A stretch of 33,615 nucleotides of DNA. It comes from Alphaproteobacteria bacterium. Lineage in GTDB: Bacteria > Pseudomonadota > Alphaproteobacteria > UBA9655. Each line of letters opens with the position of its first letter. Positions within the stretch are counted from its first letter, which is position 1. A program made the position numbers and the translations under genes. Below, piece by piece: positions 1 through 8,352 of this stretch. The notes under the pieces are model-generated. The model saw only the letters and a list, made by a program, of their open reading frames with translations. It had not been told where the DNA came from and made no database searches. The stretch covers positions 1 to 33,615 of the forward strand of contig JAIEMB010000031.1 of the NCBI GenBank assembly GCA_019752515.1, read 5' to 3'.

Positions 1-20
1 CCTTAAATATAACTCTTATA

Positions 21-85
21 GGCCTCATGCTAACTTGAATATGCTAACTCCTTTAAGCTATATTCAATCAGTTTACCTGGAGGCC
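21..85. repeat. Nested inverted repeats upstream of rplU
   Basis: An outer inverted repeat (GGCCTC at 21-26 with GAGGCC at 80-85) encloses an inner one (TTGAATAT at 35-42 with ATATTCAA at 60-67). Together they could form a long two-part hairpin or cruciform. The element lies upstream of the candidate rplU promoter and has no T-run after it, so it is not a typical terminator for rplU. It may be a 3' end structure of a gene left of the window or a protein-binding site. A 9-base direct repeat (ATGCTAACT at 27-35 and 41-49) overlaps the left arm. Confidence 0.4.
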
Positions 86-131
86 GCTTGAGTCTCATTT
101 CATATGAACCTATACAAAGTGATAAAACGCC

Positions 132-160
132 TTGACATACTTAGGGGGACAGGGTAGGGA
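132..160 (+). promoter_or_regulatory. Candidate promoter for rplU-rpmA
   Basis: A perfect TTGACA -35 hexamer at 132-137 is followed 17 bases later by TAGGGA at 155-160, a poor match to TATAAT. Position and spacing suit the ribosomal protein operon and would give a leader of about 70 bases. That leader contains a small hairpin (CTGGA 173-177 with TCCAG 186-190). The weak -10 keeps this a candidate only. Confidence 0.4.
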
Positions 161-235
161 TTTCATGTATATCTGGACTGTAACTTCCAGTGATGTGTGC
201 CGCAGATGGCTTATTAAATAGAGTGAGAGAATCAA

Positions 236-763
236 ATGTTTGCTATTATCAAAACCGGCGGGAAGCAATATAAGGTAGCCGCAAATGATATTATTAGGAT
301 AGAGAAGTTAGTCGCTGCGTCTGGTGATGTAGTTGAGTTTACAGAAATTCTAATGATGGGGCAGGGAAATTCAGTCAAAGTTGGAGCGCCCTTCGTAGCT
401 AATGCAAAGGTAAGCGCTACTGTTATAGATCAAATTCGTGATGACAAGGTTATTGTTTTTAAGAAGAAGCGCCGCCATAACTACAGACGAAAAAATGGAC
501 ATCGTCAGTATCTGACGATTGTTAAAATTACTGATATATTAGCTGATGGAGCAACGAGTAAGGTTAAACCTTCCTCAGAGAAAGCTAAAGTTCTTATGGA
601 AGAAAAGAAGGAAGCATCAAAAGAAGCTACAAAGAAGGCTTCCCCTAAAACTGAAGCAAAAACTGCGGGTTTGGTAAAAAAGGTAGAACCTAAAAGTAAA
701 ATAAAGGCTGAACCGTCTGTGAAAAAATCGGCTTCTAAAGCCAAAAAGACGGCCAAAGAATAA
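236..763 (+). CDS. rplU: 50S ribosomal protein bL21 with a long Lys/Ala-rich C-terminal tail
   Basis: Structural protein of the large ribosomal subunit that binds 23S rRNA. The first ~103 residues are a full bL21 domain: it opens with MFAIIKTGGKQYKV, and carries the conserved basic KKKRRHNYRRKNGHRQ segment near residues 76-91 and the TIVKITDI end of the domain. Residues ~104-175 are an extension rich in Lys, Ala, Glu and Ser with no recognisable fold; bL21 is normally about 103 residues, although K/A-rich tails occur in several alphaproteobacteria. A GAGAG ribosome-binding site lies just upstream of the ATG. The gene is followed by rpmA after 13 bases, the classical rplU-rpmA-obgE order. Confidence 0.97.
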   Translation: MFAIIKTGGKQYKVAANDIIRIEKLVAASGDVVEFTEILMMGQGNSVKVGAPFVANAKVSATVIDQIRDDKVIVFKKKRRHNYRRKNGHRQYLTIVKITDILADGATSKVKPSSEKAKVLMEEKKEASKEATKKASPKTEAKTAGLVKKVEPKSKIKAEPSVKKSASKAKKTAKE

Positions 764-776
764 GGAGACTTAAGAG

Positions 777-1037
777 ATGGCACAAAAGAAAGCTGGCGGG
801 ACTACCCGCAATGGTCGCGATTCCAAGGGACGTCGCTTGGGCGTGAAAAAGTTTGGTGGTGAAGCTGTTGTCCCAGGCAATATTATCATCCGTCAACGAG
901 GCACAAAATATTACCCAGGAGCTCAAGTAGGGATTGGCCGTGATCATACCCTTTTTGCTCTTGTTGAAGGACATGTAAGCTTCTCACGAGGAGCTCAAGG
1001 TCGAACATATGTTTCTGTAGTGAAAAACATTCAATAA
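777..1037 (+). CDS. rpmA: 50S ribosomal protein bL27
   Basis: Large-subunit ribosomal protein whose N-terminus reaches toward the peptidyl transferase centre. The 86-residue product is full length and begins [18 protein letters not shown], the family signature, with no N-terminal pro-extension of the kind cleaved in Firmicutes. The central GTKYYPG and [12 protein letters not shown] motifs are intact. AAGGAG sits about 8 bases before the ATG. It is co-directional with rplU (13-base gap) and followed by a strong hairpin terminator, so rplU-rpmA probably form a two-gene transcript with limited read-through into obgE. Confidence 0.98.
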   Translation: MAQKKAGGTTRNGRDSKGRRLGVKKFGGEAVVPGNIIIRQRGTKYYPGAQVGIGRDHTLFALVEGHVSFSRGAQGRTYVSVVKNIQ

Positions 1038-1060
1038 GAGTAAACGCAATGTTATTGGAC

Positions 1061-1087
1061 AGGGGAAGGTACTCTTCCCCTTTTTTT
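1061..1087 (+). terminator. Rho-independent terminator after rpmA
   Basis: AGGGGAAG at 1061-1068 pairs perfectly with CTTCCCCT at 1074-1081 across a 5-base loop and runs into a T tract (1081-1087). It lies between rpmA and obgE, so it ends the ribosomal protein transcript or attenuates transcription into obgE, whose ATG is only 17 bases beyond. Confidence 0.85.
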
Positions 1088-1094
1088 ATGTTGA

Positions 1095-2108
<1,014 letters not shown>

Positions 2109-2155
2109 CTGTTTAGATGATTCGTAAATCCTTTTCAAACTTAAGATGGAGAGGG

Positions 2156-3505
2156 TTAGAACATAGAGGATTGTTTTTTAACTCTCTTAATTTCTTCAAG
2201 GATATGATTTGCTCGCTTAAGGTTTACGGCATCATCTTTCAAGAGCTGAATACTTCTTTTGGCTTGCTGCTCAGCATTTTCTATATTTCCAATTTCGAAG
2301 GCCATTTCAGCCAAAGATAAGGCTGCGAGTCCTGTCTCTCCTCTTTTTCCATAGCAAACAGCTAGAAGACGATAAATGAAGGGATTCTCTGGTTCTTCTG
2401 TTCTTGCACGTAAGAGTTCTGAAAAAGCTCTTTGAAGGTTAGAATTATCGTTGCTTTCTATTAATGCATGCGCCCAATTGCTTCGTAGCAGAGGAATATC
2501 AGGGCGTAACTTAACCGCATTTTCATATGCGACTATAGCATCTTGTATCTTTCCAGACTCAAATAAAATTTGTCCTTTTAAGTCCCAGAAGAAGGCGTCT
2601 TTTGGGAATTCATTGATAAGGCTATCAATCTCCCTTAACGACTCTTGCGTATCTCCATTTTGGAAATAGGCAATCGACCTTCCATACCTAGCGAGGAGAG
2701 AATTATCAGTAGGGCGGATTTGGCTTAAAGTTTTAGCAGGGCTTTGCGTAAATGCTGCAAGTTTCATTTGAATACGTTTAAAATTATCTTCAAGAGGGGG
2801 AGGAAGATCAGATGTCGCGTGTGGTGAGTGTGTTAAATGCTCTCTAAAAAAATCAACCCTCTCTGATTTTAAAGGGTGAGTAAGGGCATAAGGATCAATG
2901 TTCTGTTCGGAAAGGAGGTCGTCCTTACGTAGAAGCTGCATAAATTCTAAAAGTCCTCGAGATGAATATCCCAGACTATCTAAAAATCGTGCCGCCCCTT
3001 GGTCTGCTGATCCTTCCTGTGTTCGCGAAAATTTTAATAAACCTTGTTTAGCTATTTCTTGGCTTCCCATTATAATAGCTGTTCCAGCTTCTGGATTAGC
3101 CATACCGACTGCGACCCCACCAATAAGCCCAATCAAGCTCTGCAAGAGAGCTTTTTCATATGCATCAGCACCACGAATAATATGATTACCTGCAAGGTGG
3201 GCTGTTTCATGGGCTAATACACCAATAACTTGAAGGGCTGAATTGGCTCTAATAATAAGTGCAGTGTGGATACCAATTCGCCCACCTCCCATAGCAAATG
3301 CATTAATATCTTTTGAATTAATGATATAAAGTCTAAGAGACTTTTGATCTAATTTCGCGGCTTCAAAGAGCGGCAGAGTAAATGACTTTAAAACATCTTC
3401 GATTTCTGCGTCGCGAATAAGTGCTCCTTCTGACAAAACTGGAGTTGCAGAAAGATGTAAAGGAAAAAGAAATAGAAAAACTAAGGTCCGTATTAGTGAA
3501 TTCAT
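2156..3505 (-). CDS. Periplasmic M48 family zinc metalloprotease with C-terminal TPRs (BepA/YfgC-like)
   Basis: Likely an envelope quality-control protease. The start at 3505 is preferred because it has an AAGG site just upstream and begins a clear signal peptide (MNSLIRTLVFLFLFPLHLSA). An upstream in-frame ATG at 3574 would overlap the divergent gene. From the chosen start the zinc motif HETAH is at about 99-103, and the third-ligand motif EGSAD at about 164-168. The C-terminal third has TPR-like helices (for example the FWDLKGQILFESGKIQDAI segment), matching the BepA architecture that in E. coli degrades or assists LptD and BAM substrates. Calling it a BepA orthologue is inference; length (449 residues) and domain order agree. 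It is divergent from the O-antigen ligase-like gene. Confidence 0.9.
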   Translation of the reverse strand: MNSLIRTLVFLFLFPLHLSATPVLSEGALIRDAEIEDVLKSFTLPLFEAAKLDQKSLRLYIINSKDINAFAMGGGRIGIHTALIIRANSALQVIGVLAHETAHLAGNHIIRGADAYEKALLQSLIGLIGGVAVGMANPEAGTAIIMGSQEIAKQGLLKFSRTQEGSADQGAARFLDSLGYSSRGLLEFMQLLRKDDLLSEQNIDPYALTHPLKSERVDFFREHLTHSPHATSDLPPPLEDNFKRIQMKLAAFTQSPAKTLSQIRPTDNSLLARYGRSIAYFQNGDTQESLREIDSLINEFPKDAFFWDLKGQILFESGKIQDAIVAYENAVKLRPDIPLLRSNWAHALIESNDNSNLQRAFSELLRARTEEPENPFIYRLLAVCYGKRGETGLAALSLAEMAFEIGNIENAEQQAKRSIQLLKDDAVNLKRANHILEEIKRVKKQSSMF

Positions 3506-3511
3506 TTTAAG

Positions 3512-3540
3512 TTGCCTTTTTATCAAAGACATTCTATACC
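3512..3540 (+). promoter_or_regulatory. Candidate promoter for the O-antigen ligase-like gene
   Basis: TTGCCT at 3512-3517 and TATACC at 3535-3540 are separated by 17 bases; each matches consensus at four of six positions. Transcription would begin around 3547, only a few bases before the ATG at 3552, so the mRNA leader would be very short. Confidence 0.4.
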
Positions 3541-3551
3541 AAAGAATAGTT

Positions 3552-4799
3552 ATGATAAATAGGCAATCAGTCACATTGAGTCGATTTATATCCGTAGAAA
3601 ATATTGGAATTTTTATAATTTCTATTCTATTGTCAATTTCTTGTATATATTCTTTTAAACTAATTTCATTTCTAATGCCGCTTATTTCTATTCTCGTTGT
3701 TTGGTCTCAAGGGGGGATAAGAAATATATCTTTAACAATAACATTTCCTATTGTGATTCTCTTTCTTTTATTAATATGGATGGGAATCACTATATTCTGG
3801 ACGGCCTATCCTATCCCAGCCTTAAAAACATTTATATTACTTTGTTCTTTGTTATTTTTTGGGATGCTCCTCATATCAGCGTTAACTAAAGCTAGCCCTG
3901 AACTTATCGACAAAGCATTTCTAATAATAAAAATTTCAGGTTTCTTTCTAATTCTACTTATTACTATCCAATTATGTGCAGATGTTTTTCATGTAAAACT
4001 ATTTAACGAAAGTAGACGGGCTCATATGATAAAACCGACAGGGCATATTTTGGGACTGACTGTTTTTGTGGGAAGTGCGTTTTTATGGATTTATGGTTAT
4101 CGATTTCTTTCTCTGTTTACTTGGTTTTTAATTGTTATTCTTATTTATTTAACACTTTGTCAAACAGCCATTTATGGCGTACTCTTGGCGAGTATTATTT
4201 TTATTTTAAGTTACGCTATGCCTTTTTGGATTACACGTATTTCTATGATTACAGCTTACACTTTTTTAGTTCTCTCACCCCTCTTGTATACGTATATTAT
4301 GACTCCTGAAGTATTAATAGACACACCCCAAATAAAAAGTTTAATTAATAGGAGTATATTTAGTCGCGTTTTAGCTTGGAAATATTATTCTGAAAAGTTT
4401 TTTGAACAACCTTTCCTAGGGTGGGGAGTAGAATCTTCCCGTTTTCTCCCTACTGAACCTGAACTTGCGCCTGGATACTTCAACCTTCTTCATCCCCATA
4501 ATAATAGTATACAGGTTTATAGCGAGTTGGGTATTGTTGGTGGTATTTTATTTGCACTTTTTTTTGCTTCTCTTTTTTGGCTTATTGAAAGGCATGTTAA
4601 AGATAGATTATCAGTAGCTGTGTGTAATGCAACGCTTGCATTTGGATTTTTTGCAGCTGAAGTAACTCACAATGTTTGGCGAAGCTATTGGCTATCGCTT
4701 GTTGCTTTAGTAGCCGGACTACTTATACTCTTCCTTAAAGCTCGCGAGGCGCAGCTGCTCGAAGAAGTCGATCATTTAAAGCCATCCCCAGTCCCTTAA
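3552..4799 (+). CDS. O-antigen ligase / Wzy-like polytopic membrane protein
   Basis: A 415-residue integral membrane protein with about ten or more hydrophobic helices and a large extracytoplasmic loop near residues 245-330. The loop carries the ligase-family signature: GWGVESSRF followed by HPHNNSIQVYSELGIVGG. Members of this family (WaaL, Wzy) transfer or polymerise undecaprenyl-linked polysaccharide in the periplasmic face of the inner membrane; which activity applies cannot be decided from sequence. No other glycan genes are nearby. The gene is markedly AT-rich compared with its neighbours. Its last 65 bases overlap the 3' end of the convergent sua5 gene, so the two C-termini share DNA on opposite strands. 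Confidence 0.85.
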   Translation: MINRQSVTLSRFISVENIGIFIISILLSISCIYSFKLISFLMPLISILVVWSQGGIRNISLTITFPIVILFLLLIWMGITIFWTAYPIPALKTFILLCSLLFFGMLLISALTKASPELIDKAFLIIKISGFFLILLITIQLCADVFHVKLFNESRRAHMIKPTGHILGLTVFVGSAFLWIYGYRFLSLFTWFLIVILIYLTLCQTAIYGVLLASIIFILSYAMPFWITRISMITAYTFLVLSPLLYTYIMTPEVLIDTPQIKSLINRSIFSRVLAWKYYSEKFFEQPFLGWGVESSRFLPTEPELAPGYFNLLHPHNNSIQVYSELGIVGGILFALFFASLFWLIERHVKDRLSVAVCNATLAFGFFAAEVTHNVWRSYWLSLVALVAGLLILFLKAREAQLLEEVDHLKPSPVP

Positions 4800-5673
4800 G
4801 TGGAATTGGTGCAACAGAAATTCCGCAAAACTGGGTATTATCGAGGAGCCGCATCATCTTAAAAAGATTAGCAGCGGCTTCTGTCAAGTGGCCGGAAGGG
4901 CTTAAATTAAGAATATGATCTCCTTTAAAAGTTGTGTGTCCAAAAGCCAAATAGGCCTCGTTTTCCAGGGGTTGCTTTACATTAAGACGAAGAGGAAGGG
5001 AAGGGGCATAATGACTTTTCAACATACCGGGTGCTTTAATAGGTGATTTACAGGGAGCCTCTAAAGAACCAATAAGAGACTCTATCTCTTCAACTGGCAA
5101 GCCGCCATGTCTTAAGAGAAGGGGAATAGCTGTGGTTAAGTCTATTATTGTTGACTCAAGCCCTATAGTTGTGTTTCCCCCATCCAGAATGAATAGTTCT
5201 GAGAAATCTTCTTGAACATGAATTGCTTGTGTTGAACTTATTCTTCCTGAAGGATTAGCGCTTGGTGCAGCAAGTAGACCTTTAAACTTAGTAAGGAGAT
5301 CAAGGGCTACGGGATGATGAGGCACTCGAATAGCAAGAGACTCAAGACCTGCGCTTGCAAGAAGCGAGATTCGAGAAGTAGGCACACGAGGAAGGACAAG
5401 GGTTAGAGGACCTGGCCAAAAAGCTCGAGATAATATTTCCGCTATATCATTCCAAACAACGTGATCTTTAAAGGTTTCTTGAGAAGATCCATGAATAATA
5501 AGGGGGTTAAAGGTAGGACGTTTTTTTGCTTCAAAAATACGTGCAATAGCGAGATCAGATGTTGCATCCCCCGCAAGACCATACACTGTTTCTGTAGGTA
5601 AACCAATGAGCTCACCTTTCTGTAGCTTATGTATGGCTTCTTGGTAATTTTCTTGGGTAGGATAGACAATCAT
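4735..5673 (-). CDS. L-threonylcarbamoyladenylate synthase, long form (Sua5/YwlC/TsaC family)
   Basis: Makes threonylcarbamoyl-AMP from threonine, bicarbonate and ATP for the t6A37 modification of ANN-decoding tRNAs. Residues 1-200 are a complete YrdC domain, with the characteristic LPTETVYGLAGDA segment, the KKRP...NPLIIH motif and SANPSG. Residues ~210-312 form the smaller Sua5 C-terminal domain (PGMLKSHYAP hinge), so this is the long Sua5 type, not the short TsaC type. Its ATG overlaps the cysQ stop codon (ATGA), indicating translational coupling. Its 3' end overlaps the convergent O-antigen ligase-like gene by 65 bases. Confidence 0.95.
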   Translation of the reverse strand: MIVYPTQENYQEAIHKLQKGELIGLPTETVYGLAGDATSDLAIARIFEAKKRPTFNPLIIHGSSQETFKDHVVWNDIAEILSRAFWPGPLTLVLPRVPTSRISLLASAGLESLAIRVPHHPVALDLLTKFKGLLAAPSANPSGRISSTQAIHVQEDFSELFILDGGNTTIGLESTIIDLTTAIPLLLRHGGLPVEEIESLIGSLEAPCKSPIKAPGMLKSHYAPSLPLRLNVKQPLENEAYLAFGHTTFKGDHILNLSPSGHLTEAAANLFKMMRLLDNTQFCGISVAPIPLKGLGMALNDRLLRAAAPREL

Positions 5674-6443
5674 GGCTTCTGTCCAAAAACAATAAATCCT
5701 TTGTTCTCTAAATTAGCTTTTCCATAAAGAAAAGGAGTTCCATCTAAGTTACGGACTATGCCACCAGCCGCTTCTACAAGGGCGTGTCCTGCAGCAGTAT
5801 CCCATTCGCCACACGTTTCATATCTTAGATAGAGATCAGCGCGCCCCGATGCAATATAACAAAACTTAATAGCACTTCGAATTCTCAAAATTTCGTTGAT
5901 AGGGTATGATTTTAGTAAAAAGTCTTCTTGTTTTTTAAATTTTTTTCCGTAGCCACCTAACAGTAGTGTTAATCCCTCATGAGGATAGGTTCGCGTTCGA
6001 AGAAGACAAAGCTTCTCTTTCGACTGGCACCAAGCTTTTCCATTATATCCATAATAACTTTCACCAGCAAGCGGAAGATAAATAAGACCAAATATTGGGT
6101 GATTATTTTTCATGAGAGCAATGTTGATACAAAACTCACCAGTTTTTTGAATGAATCCCTTTGTTCCATCTAGGGGATCGATAAGCCAGTAATAAGGACT
6201 CTTAATGTTCCATGACGCCTCGTCTTCTTCAGAAACCACAGGAATATAGGGTGCTATTTTTTCAAGCCCTTCTTTTAAAAGGCTGTGGCTCTTATAATCT
6301 GCATTCGTGACTGGAGATCCATCAATTTTCTCAAACACTTCCACTTTTTCGTTGTATATTTGACAAAGATGATTTCCCGCAAGTTCGGCTAGAGCCGTTA
6401 ATTTAGGAATCCATAAATCAAAATCGGTTAACATTCCATTCAT
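5670..6443 (-). CDS. cysQ: 3'(2'),5'-bisphosphate nucleotidase CysQ
   Basis: Inositol-monophosphatase-superfamily enzyme that hydrolyses 3'-phosphoadenosine 5'-phosphate to AMP and phosphate, recycling PAP from sulfur or carrier-protein metabolism. The metal-binding motifs are present: EED near residue 77, WLIDPLDGTKGFI near residues 85-100 and GEWDTAAGHALVEAAGG near 210-228. The 257-residue length fits the family. The start is uncertain between 6443 and an in-frame ATG at 6434; the first ATG sits inside a 14-base palindrome (6434-6447) and neither has a strong ribosome-binding site. The stop overlaps the sua5 ATG, so the two form an operon. Confidence 0.93.
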   Translation of the reverse strand: MNGMLTDFDLWIPKLTALAELAGNHLCQIYNEKVEVFEKIDGSPVTNADYKSHSLLKEGLEKIAPYIPVVSEEDEASWNIKSPYYWLIDPLDGTKGFIQKTGEFCINIALMKNNHPIFGLIYLPLAGESYYGYNGKAWCQSKEKLCLLRTRTYPHEGLTLLLGGYGKKFKKQEDFLLKSYPINEILRIRSAIKFCYIASGRADLYLRYETCGEWDTAAGHALVEAAGGIVRNLDGTPFLYGKANLENKGFIVFGQKP

Positions 6444-6580
6444 GGAAAAGAGTATGAAGATTTTCAGCTAAAAAGGGAAGGAATATTTGATAAGTTCGTT
6501 TCATTCTTTTTCGATTGTTTAATCTTAAATTTACTTTTTTTCACTAATCTTTCAATATTCACAAACAGAAAGGGATTATT

Positions 6581-6772
6581 ATGGAAAACAAAAGAAAAGT
6601 CATCGATTGTAGATGATTTCCAAGTGAAACAAAGTGTTCTCTTGCTGTTTCAGGAAGTGAGGAAGAGGTCGTAAAAGTTGCAACCGAACATGCCATAAGT
6701 TGTCACAAAGAAAAAAACACCCCCGAACTCCAAAGTGAAATACGAAAATGCTTAAAAGATGCAAAGGATTAA
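6581..6772 (+). pseudogene. DUF1059-like small protein gene interrupted by one in-frame TGA
   Basis: Reading from the ATG at 6581 gives a 63-codon frame ending in TAA at 6770-6772, whose product resembles the small DUF1059 family: KVIDCR-stop-FPSETKCSLAVSG, then EEEVVKVATEHAISCHK and TPELQSEIRKCLKD. Codon 12 (6614-6616) is TGA; everything else is intact, and AAGGGA lies at a proper distance before the ATG. No in-frame ATG or GTG follows the TGA, so internal restart is unlikely. Several other genes here end in functional TGA, so the code is standard. The simplest reading is a recently inactivated gene; UGA read-through or a sequencing error are alternatives. It converges on chaB. Confidence 0.75.
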
Positions 6773-6784
6773 AGGAAAAGGGGC

Positions 6785-7009
6785 TTATCGTGGTTTCCAC
6801 GTGTCTCCAACCTTAACATATGACTTTTTCACAGCGGCCCAGGCAACCTTATGGGCCGTTTCTTCTCTTGATTCCTTTGTGGCTCTTTTTGCGGGGTCCT
6901 TATATTCAGTCCATGCGTGGTTAAAAGCCTCCAAATAGATTTTTTGGGCATGATCAGGAAGGTTATTTCGAACTTTGTCTGGTAAGTCAGACACTTTATT
7001 GTATGGCAT
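6785..7009 (-). CDS. chaB: ChaB family protein
   Basis: Small soluble protein (74 residues) of the ChaB family, named in E. coli as a putative regulator of the ChaA cation antiporter; the actual role is unclear. The sequence shows the family pattern: an N-terminal LPDKVRNNLPDHAQKIYLEAFNHAW segment and a C-terminal HKVAWAAVKKSYVKVGDTW segment. I start it at 7009 because GAGGAG lies about 6 bases upstream and the family N-terminus begins with MPY; the longer frame from 7024 adds residues with no family match. No chaA gene is in the window. It is convergent with the interrupted DUF1059-like gene. Confidence 0.9.
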   Translation of the reverse strand: MPYNKVSDLPDKVRNNLPDHAQKIYLEAFNHAWTEYKDPAKRATKESREETAHKVAWAAVKKSYVKVGDTWKPR

Positions 7010-7044
7010 ATATCTCCTCATCATTTAGATTAAATCCTACATAT

Positions 7045-7072
7045 AGTATATATTTATTCAAATACTATTCAA
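7045..7072 (-). promoter_or_regulatory. Candidate promoter for chaB
   Basis: On the minus strand TTGAAT (7072-7067) and TATACT (7050-7045) are separated by 16 bases in very AT-rich DNA, about 35 bases upstream of the chaB start. Confidence 0.45.
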
Positions 7073-7111
7073 GCTCATCTCATTTTAAAACTATGAAATA
7101 TTAAATCGGAC

Positions 7112-7140
7112 TTGTCGTTTCGTCCACTTTAAGGTATTAC
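7112..7140 (+). promoter_or_regulatory. Candidate promoter for the P-loop kinase-like gene
   Basis: TTGTCG at 7112-7117 and TATTAC at 7135-7140 have a 17-base spacer; each hexamer matches four of six consensus bases. The predicted start near 7147 leaves room for the AGGAG site at about 7158-7162 before the ATG at 7168. Confidence 0.4.
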
Positions 7141-7167
7141 AGCTCTCTATCAAAACAGGAGTAGAGG

Positions 7168-7668
7168 ATGGTTTACAAACGTATCATGCTCTTTGGTCTT
7201 CCTGGATCGGGAAAGACGACATTTGCTACCCACTTATCACGTAGCTTGAACCTGCCTCTTTATCACTTGGATAAGCATTTTTTTGTTGAAAATTGGATAG
7301 AAAGAGACAAAGAGGATTTCCTAAATATTCAGCGCAACATTGTAACACAAGATAGGTGGATTATTGATGGGAATGCGCTCGCTTCTCTCGAATTACGTTA
7401 CAGTAGGGCAGATCTTGTCCTTTTTTTCTGCCTCCCTCGCTCCATTTGTTTAGGGAGACTTTTTAAGAGACGTTTCTTTAAGGATCTATCGATAGATGAT
7501 CGTGGACCTGGATGCCCCGAGCGTTTACGTTTTCCCCTTGTTAAATATATGTGGACCTTTGATCGTCGTGTATTGCCTATACTTGAGCGTCTTCGGAAAA
7601 CTTATCCCCGTACCCCTTTTTACAAAATTAAATTTCCTCAGGATTTGAATCATATTTTTAAGCTTTAG
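7168..7668 (+). CDS. P-loop kinase-like protein (adenylate kinase-related / 'topology modulation' family)
   Basis: A 166-residue P-loop NTPase. The Walker A motif GLPGSGKTT is at residues 9-17, followed by LPLYHLDKHFF and a WIIDGNA segment typical of the FlaR/topology-modulation group within the adenylate-kinase-like superfamily. It ends with an Arg-rich lid-like region (LGRLFKRRFFKD). The phosphate acceptor is unknown, and the family name does not establish a role in DNA topology. AGGAG precedes the ATG. Its last 11 bases overlap the 3' end of the convergent cyclase-family gene. It appears to be a single-gene unit. Confidence 0.8.
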   Translation: MVYKRIMLFGLPGSGKTTFATHLSRSLNLPLYHLDKHFFVENWIERDKEDFLNIQRNIVTQDRWIIDGNALASLELRYSRADLVLFFCLPRSICLGRLFKRRFFKDLSIDDRGPGCPERLRFPLVKYMWTFDRRVLPILERLRKTYPRTPFYKIKFPQDLNHIFKL

Positions 7669-8344
7669 GAAGCATAGCAACAAGCCTTATAGGAGCTTCA
7701 GTTGCTTCTTTGACTTTTATAGGAAGAGCTAAGGTATATGGTCCCTTAGGAGGGAGCAGATGGGCATTTGCAACATTCTCTACAATGTACTTACCTGAAC
7801 TAAGCATGAGCTGATGCACAGGGTAGCCACTTTCTGGTCGGTCGGGAGATAAAGTGTCAATTCCTAATCCCTTTATGCCACGCTCAAGAAGGAGTTCAGC
7901 AGCTTCTTGAGAAACACAGGGAAAATGGTAATTATTTCGGTAAGCCTCTGGATTTTTCCAAAAACGACCCCAACCTGTATGTACGATGATAAAGGAGGAC
8001 TCCTCAATTTTCCCATGTCTTTCTTCGAAATCTAAAATGTCCTTAGATGACAGAGAAAAAGTATCGTGAGACTTGTCTGAAACATCAAGCAGTACACACG
8101 GCGCAATGAGGTCCTTTAAGGACAGTTCATCAATCGTTAATCCCCCCTGAATACAATGAGAGGGAGCATCTATATGGGTTCCAATACCTGCTTCTAAACT
8201 CATGGAGTGGGTACGAAACCGAGTTCCACTATTCTCTCCGTAGTCCTTCATAATCTCCATTTGAAAGCCACAAGATCCATTCCAACTTGGAGCGTCAGAA
8301 CAAAGAACGTGTGTAAGATCAACAAAACGCCAGTTGGTAAGCAC
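7658..8344 (-). CDS. Cyclase family protein (kynurenine formamidase-like metal hydrolase)
   Basis: A 228-residue member of the cyclase/KynB family (PF04199). These are metal-dependent hydrolases acting on arylformamides and related substrates. The metal-binding signature GTHIDAPSH is near residues 54-62, with WxxFxDLTH at the N-terminus, HTGWGRFW mid-protein and GIDTLSPD toward the C-terminus. No other tryptophan catabolism gene is present, so kynurenine formamidase activity is not claimed. The start is GTG at 8344, 8 bases after the upstream gene's stop, with no clear ribosome-binding site; translation may depend on coupling with that gene. Confidence 0.83.
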   Translation of the reverse strand: MLTNWRFVDLTHVLCSDAPSWNGSCGFQMEIMKDYGENSGTRFRTHSMSLEAGIGTHIDAPSHCIQGGLTIDELSLKDLIAPCVLLDVSDKSHDTFSLSSKDILDFEERHGKIEESSFIIVHTGWGRFWKNPEAYRNNYHFPCVSQEAAELLLERGIKGLGIDTLSPDRPESGYPVHQLMLSSGKYIVENVANAHLLPPKGPYTLALPIKVKEATEAPIRLVAMLPKA

Positions 8345-8352
8345 GTATCTAG

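Noticed and set aside
2117-2320. 67-codon plus-strand frame between obgE and the M48 gene
   Set aside because: Almost all of it is antisense to the M48 protease C-terminus, it has no ribosome-binding site and no family resemblance.
3552-4799. O-antigen ligase-like gene as part of a horizontally acquired glycan cluster
   Set aside because: It is AT-rich, but it stands alone between housekeeping genes with no glycosyltransferases or mobile-element remains beside it.
6434-6447. 14-base palindrome at the cysQ start as an operator
   Set aside because: It spans the start codon and is short with a 2-base centre; without a second copy elsewhere it could be chance.
6600-6800. 66-codon minus-strand frame opposite the DUF1059-like gene
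   Set aside because: It is the mirror of a plus-strand frame with family resemblance and has no ribosome-binding site or recognisable features.
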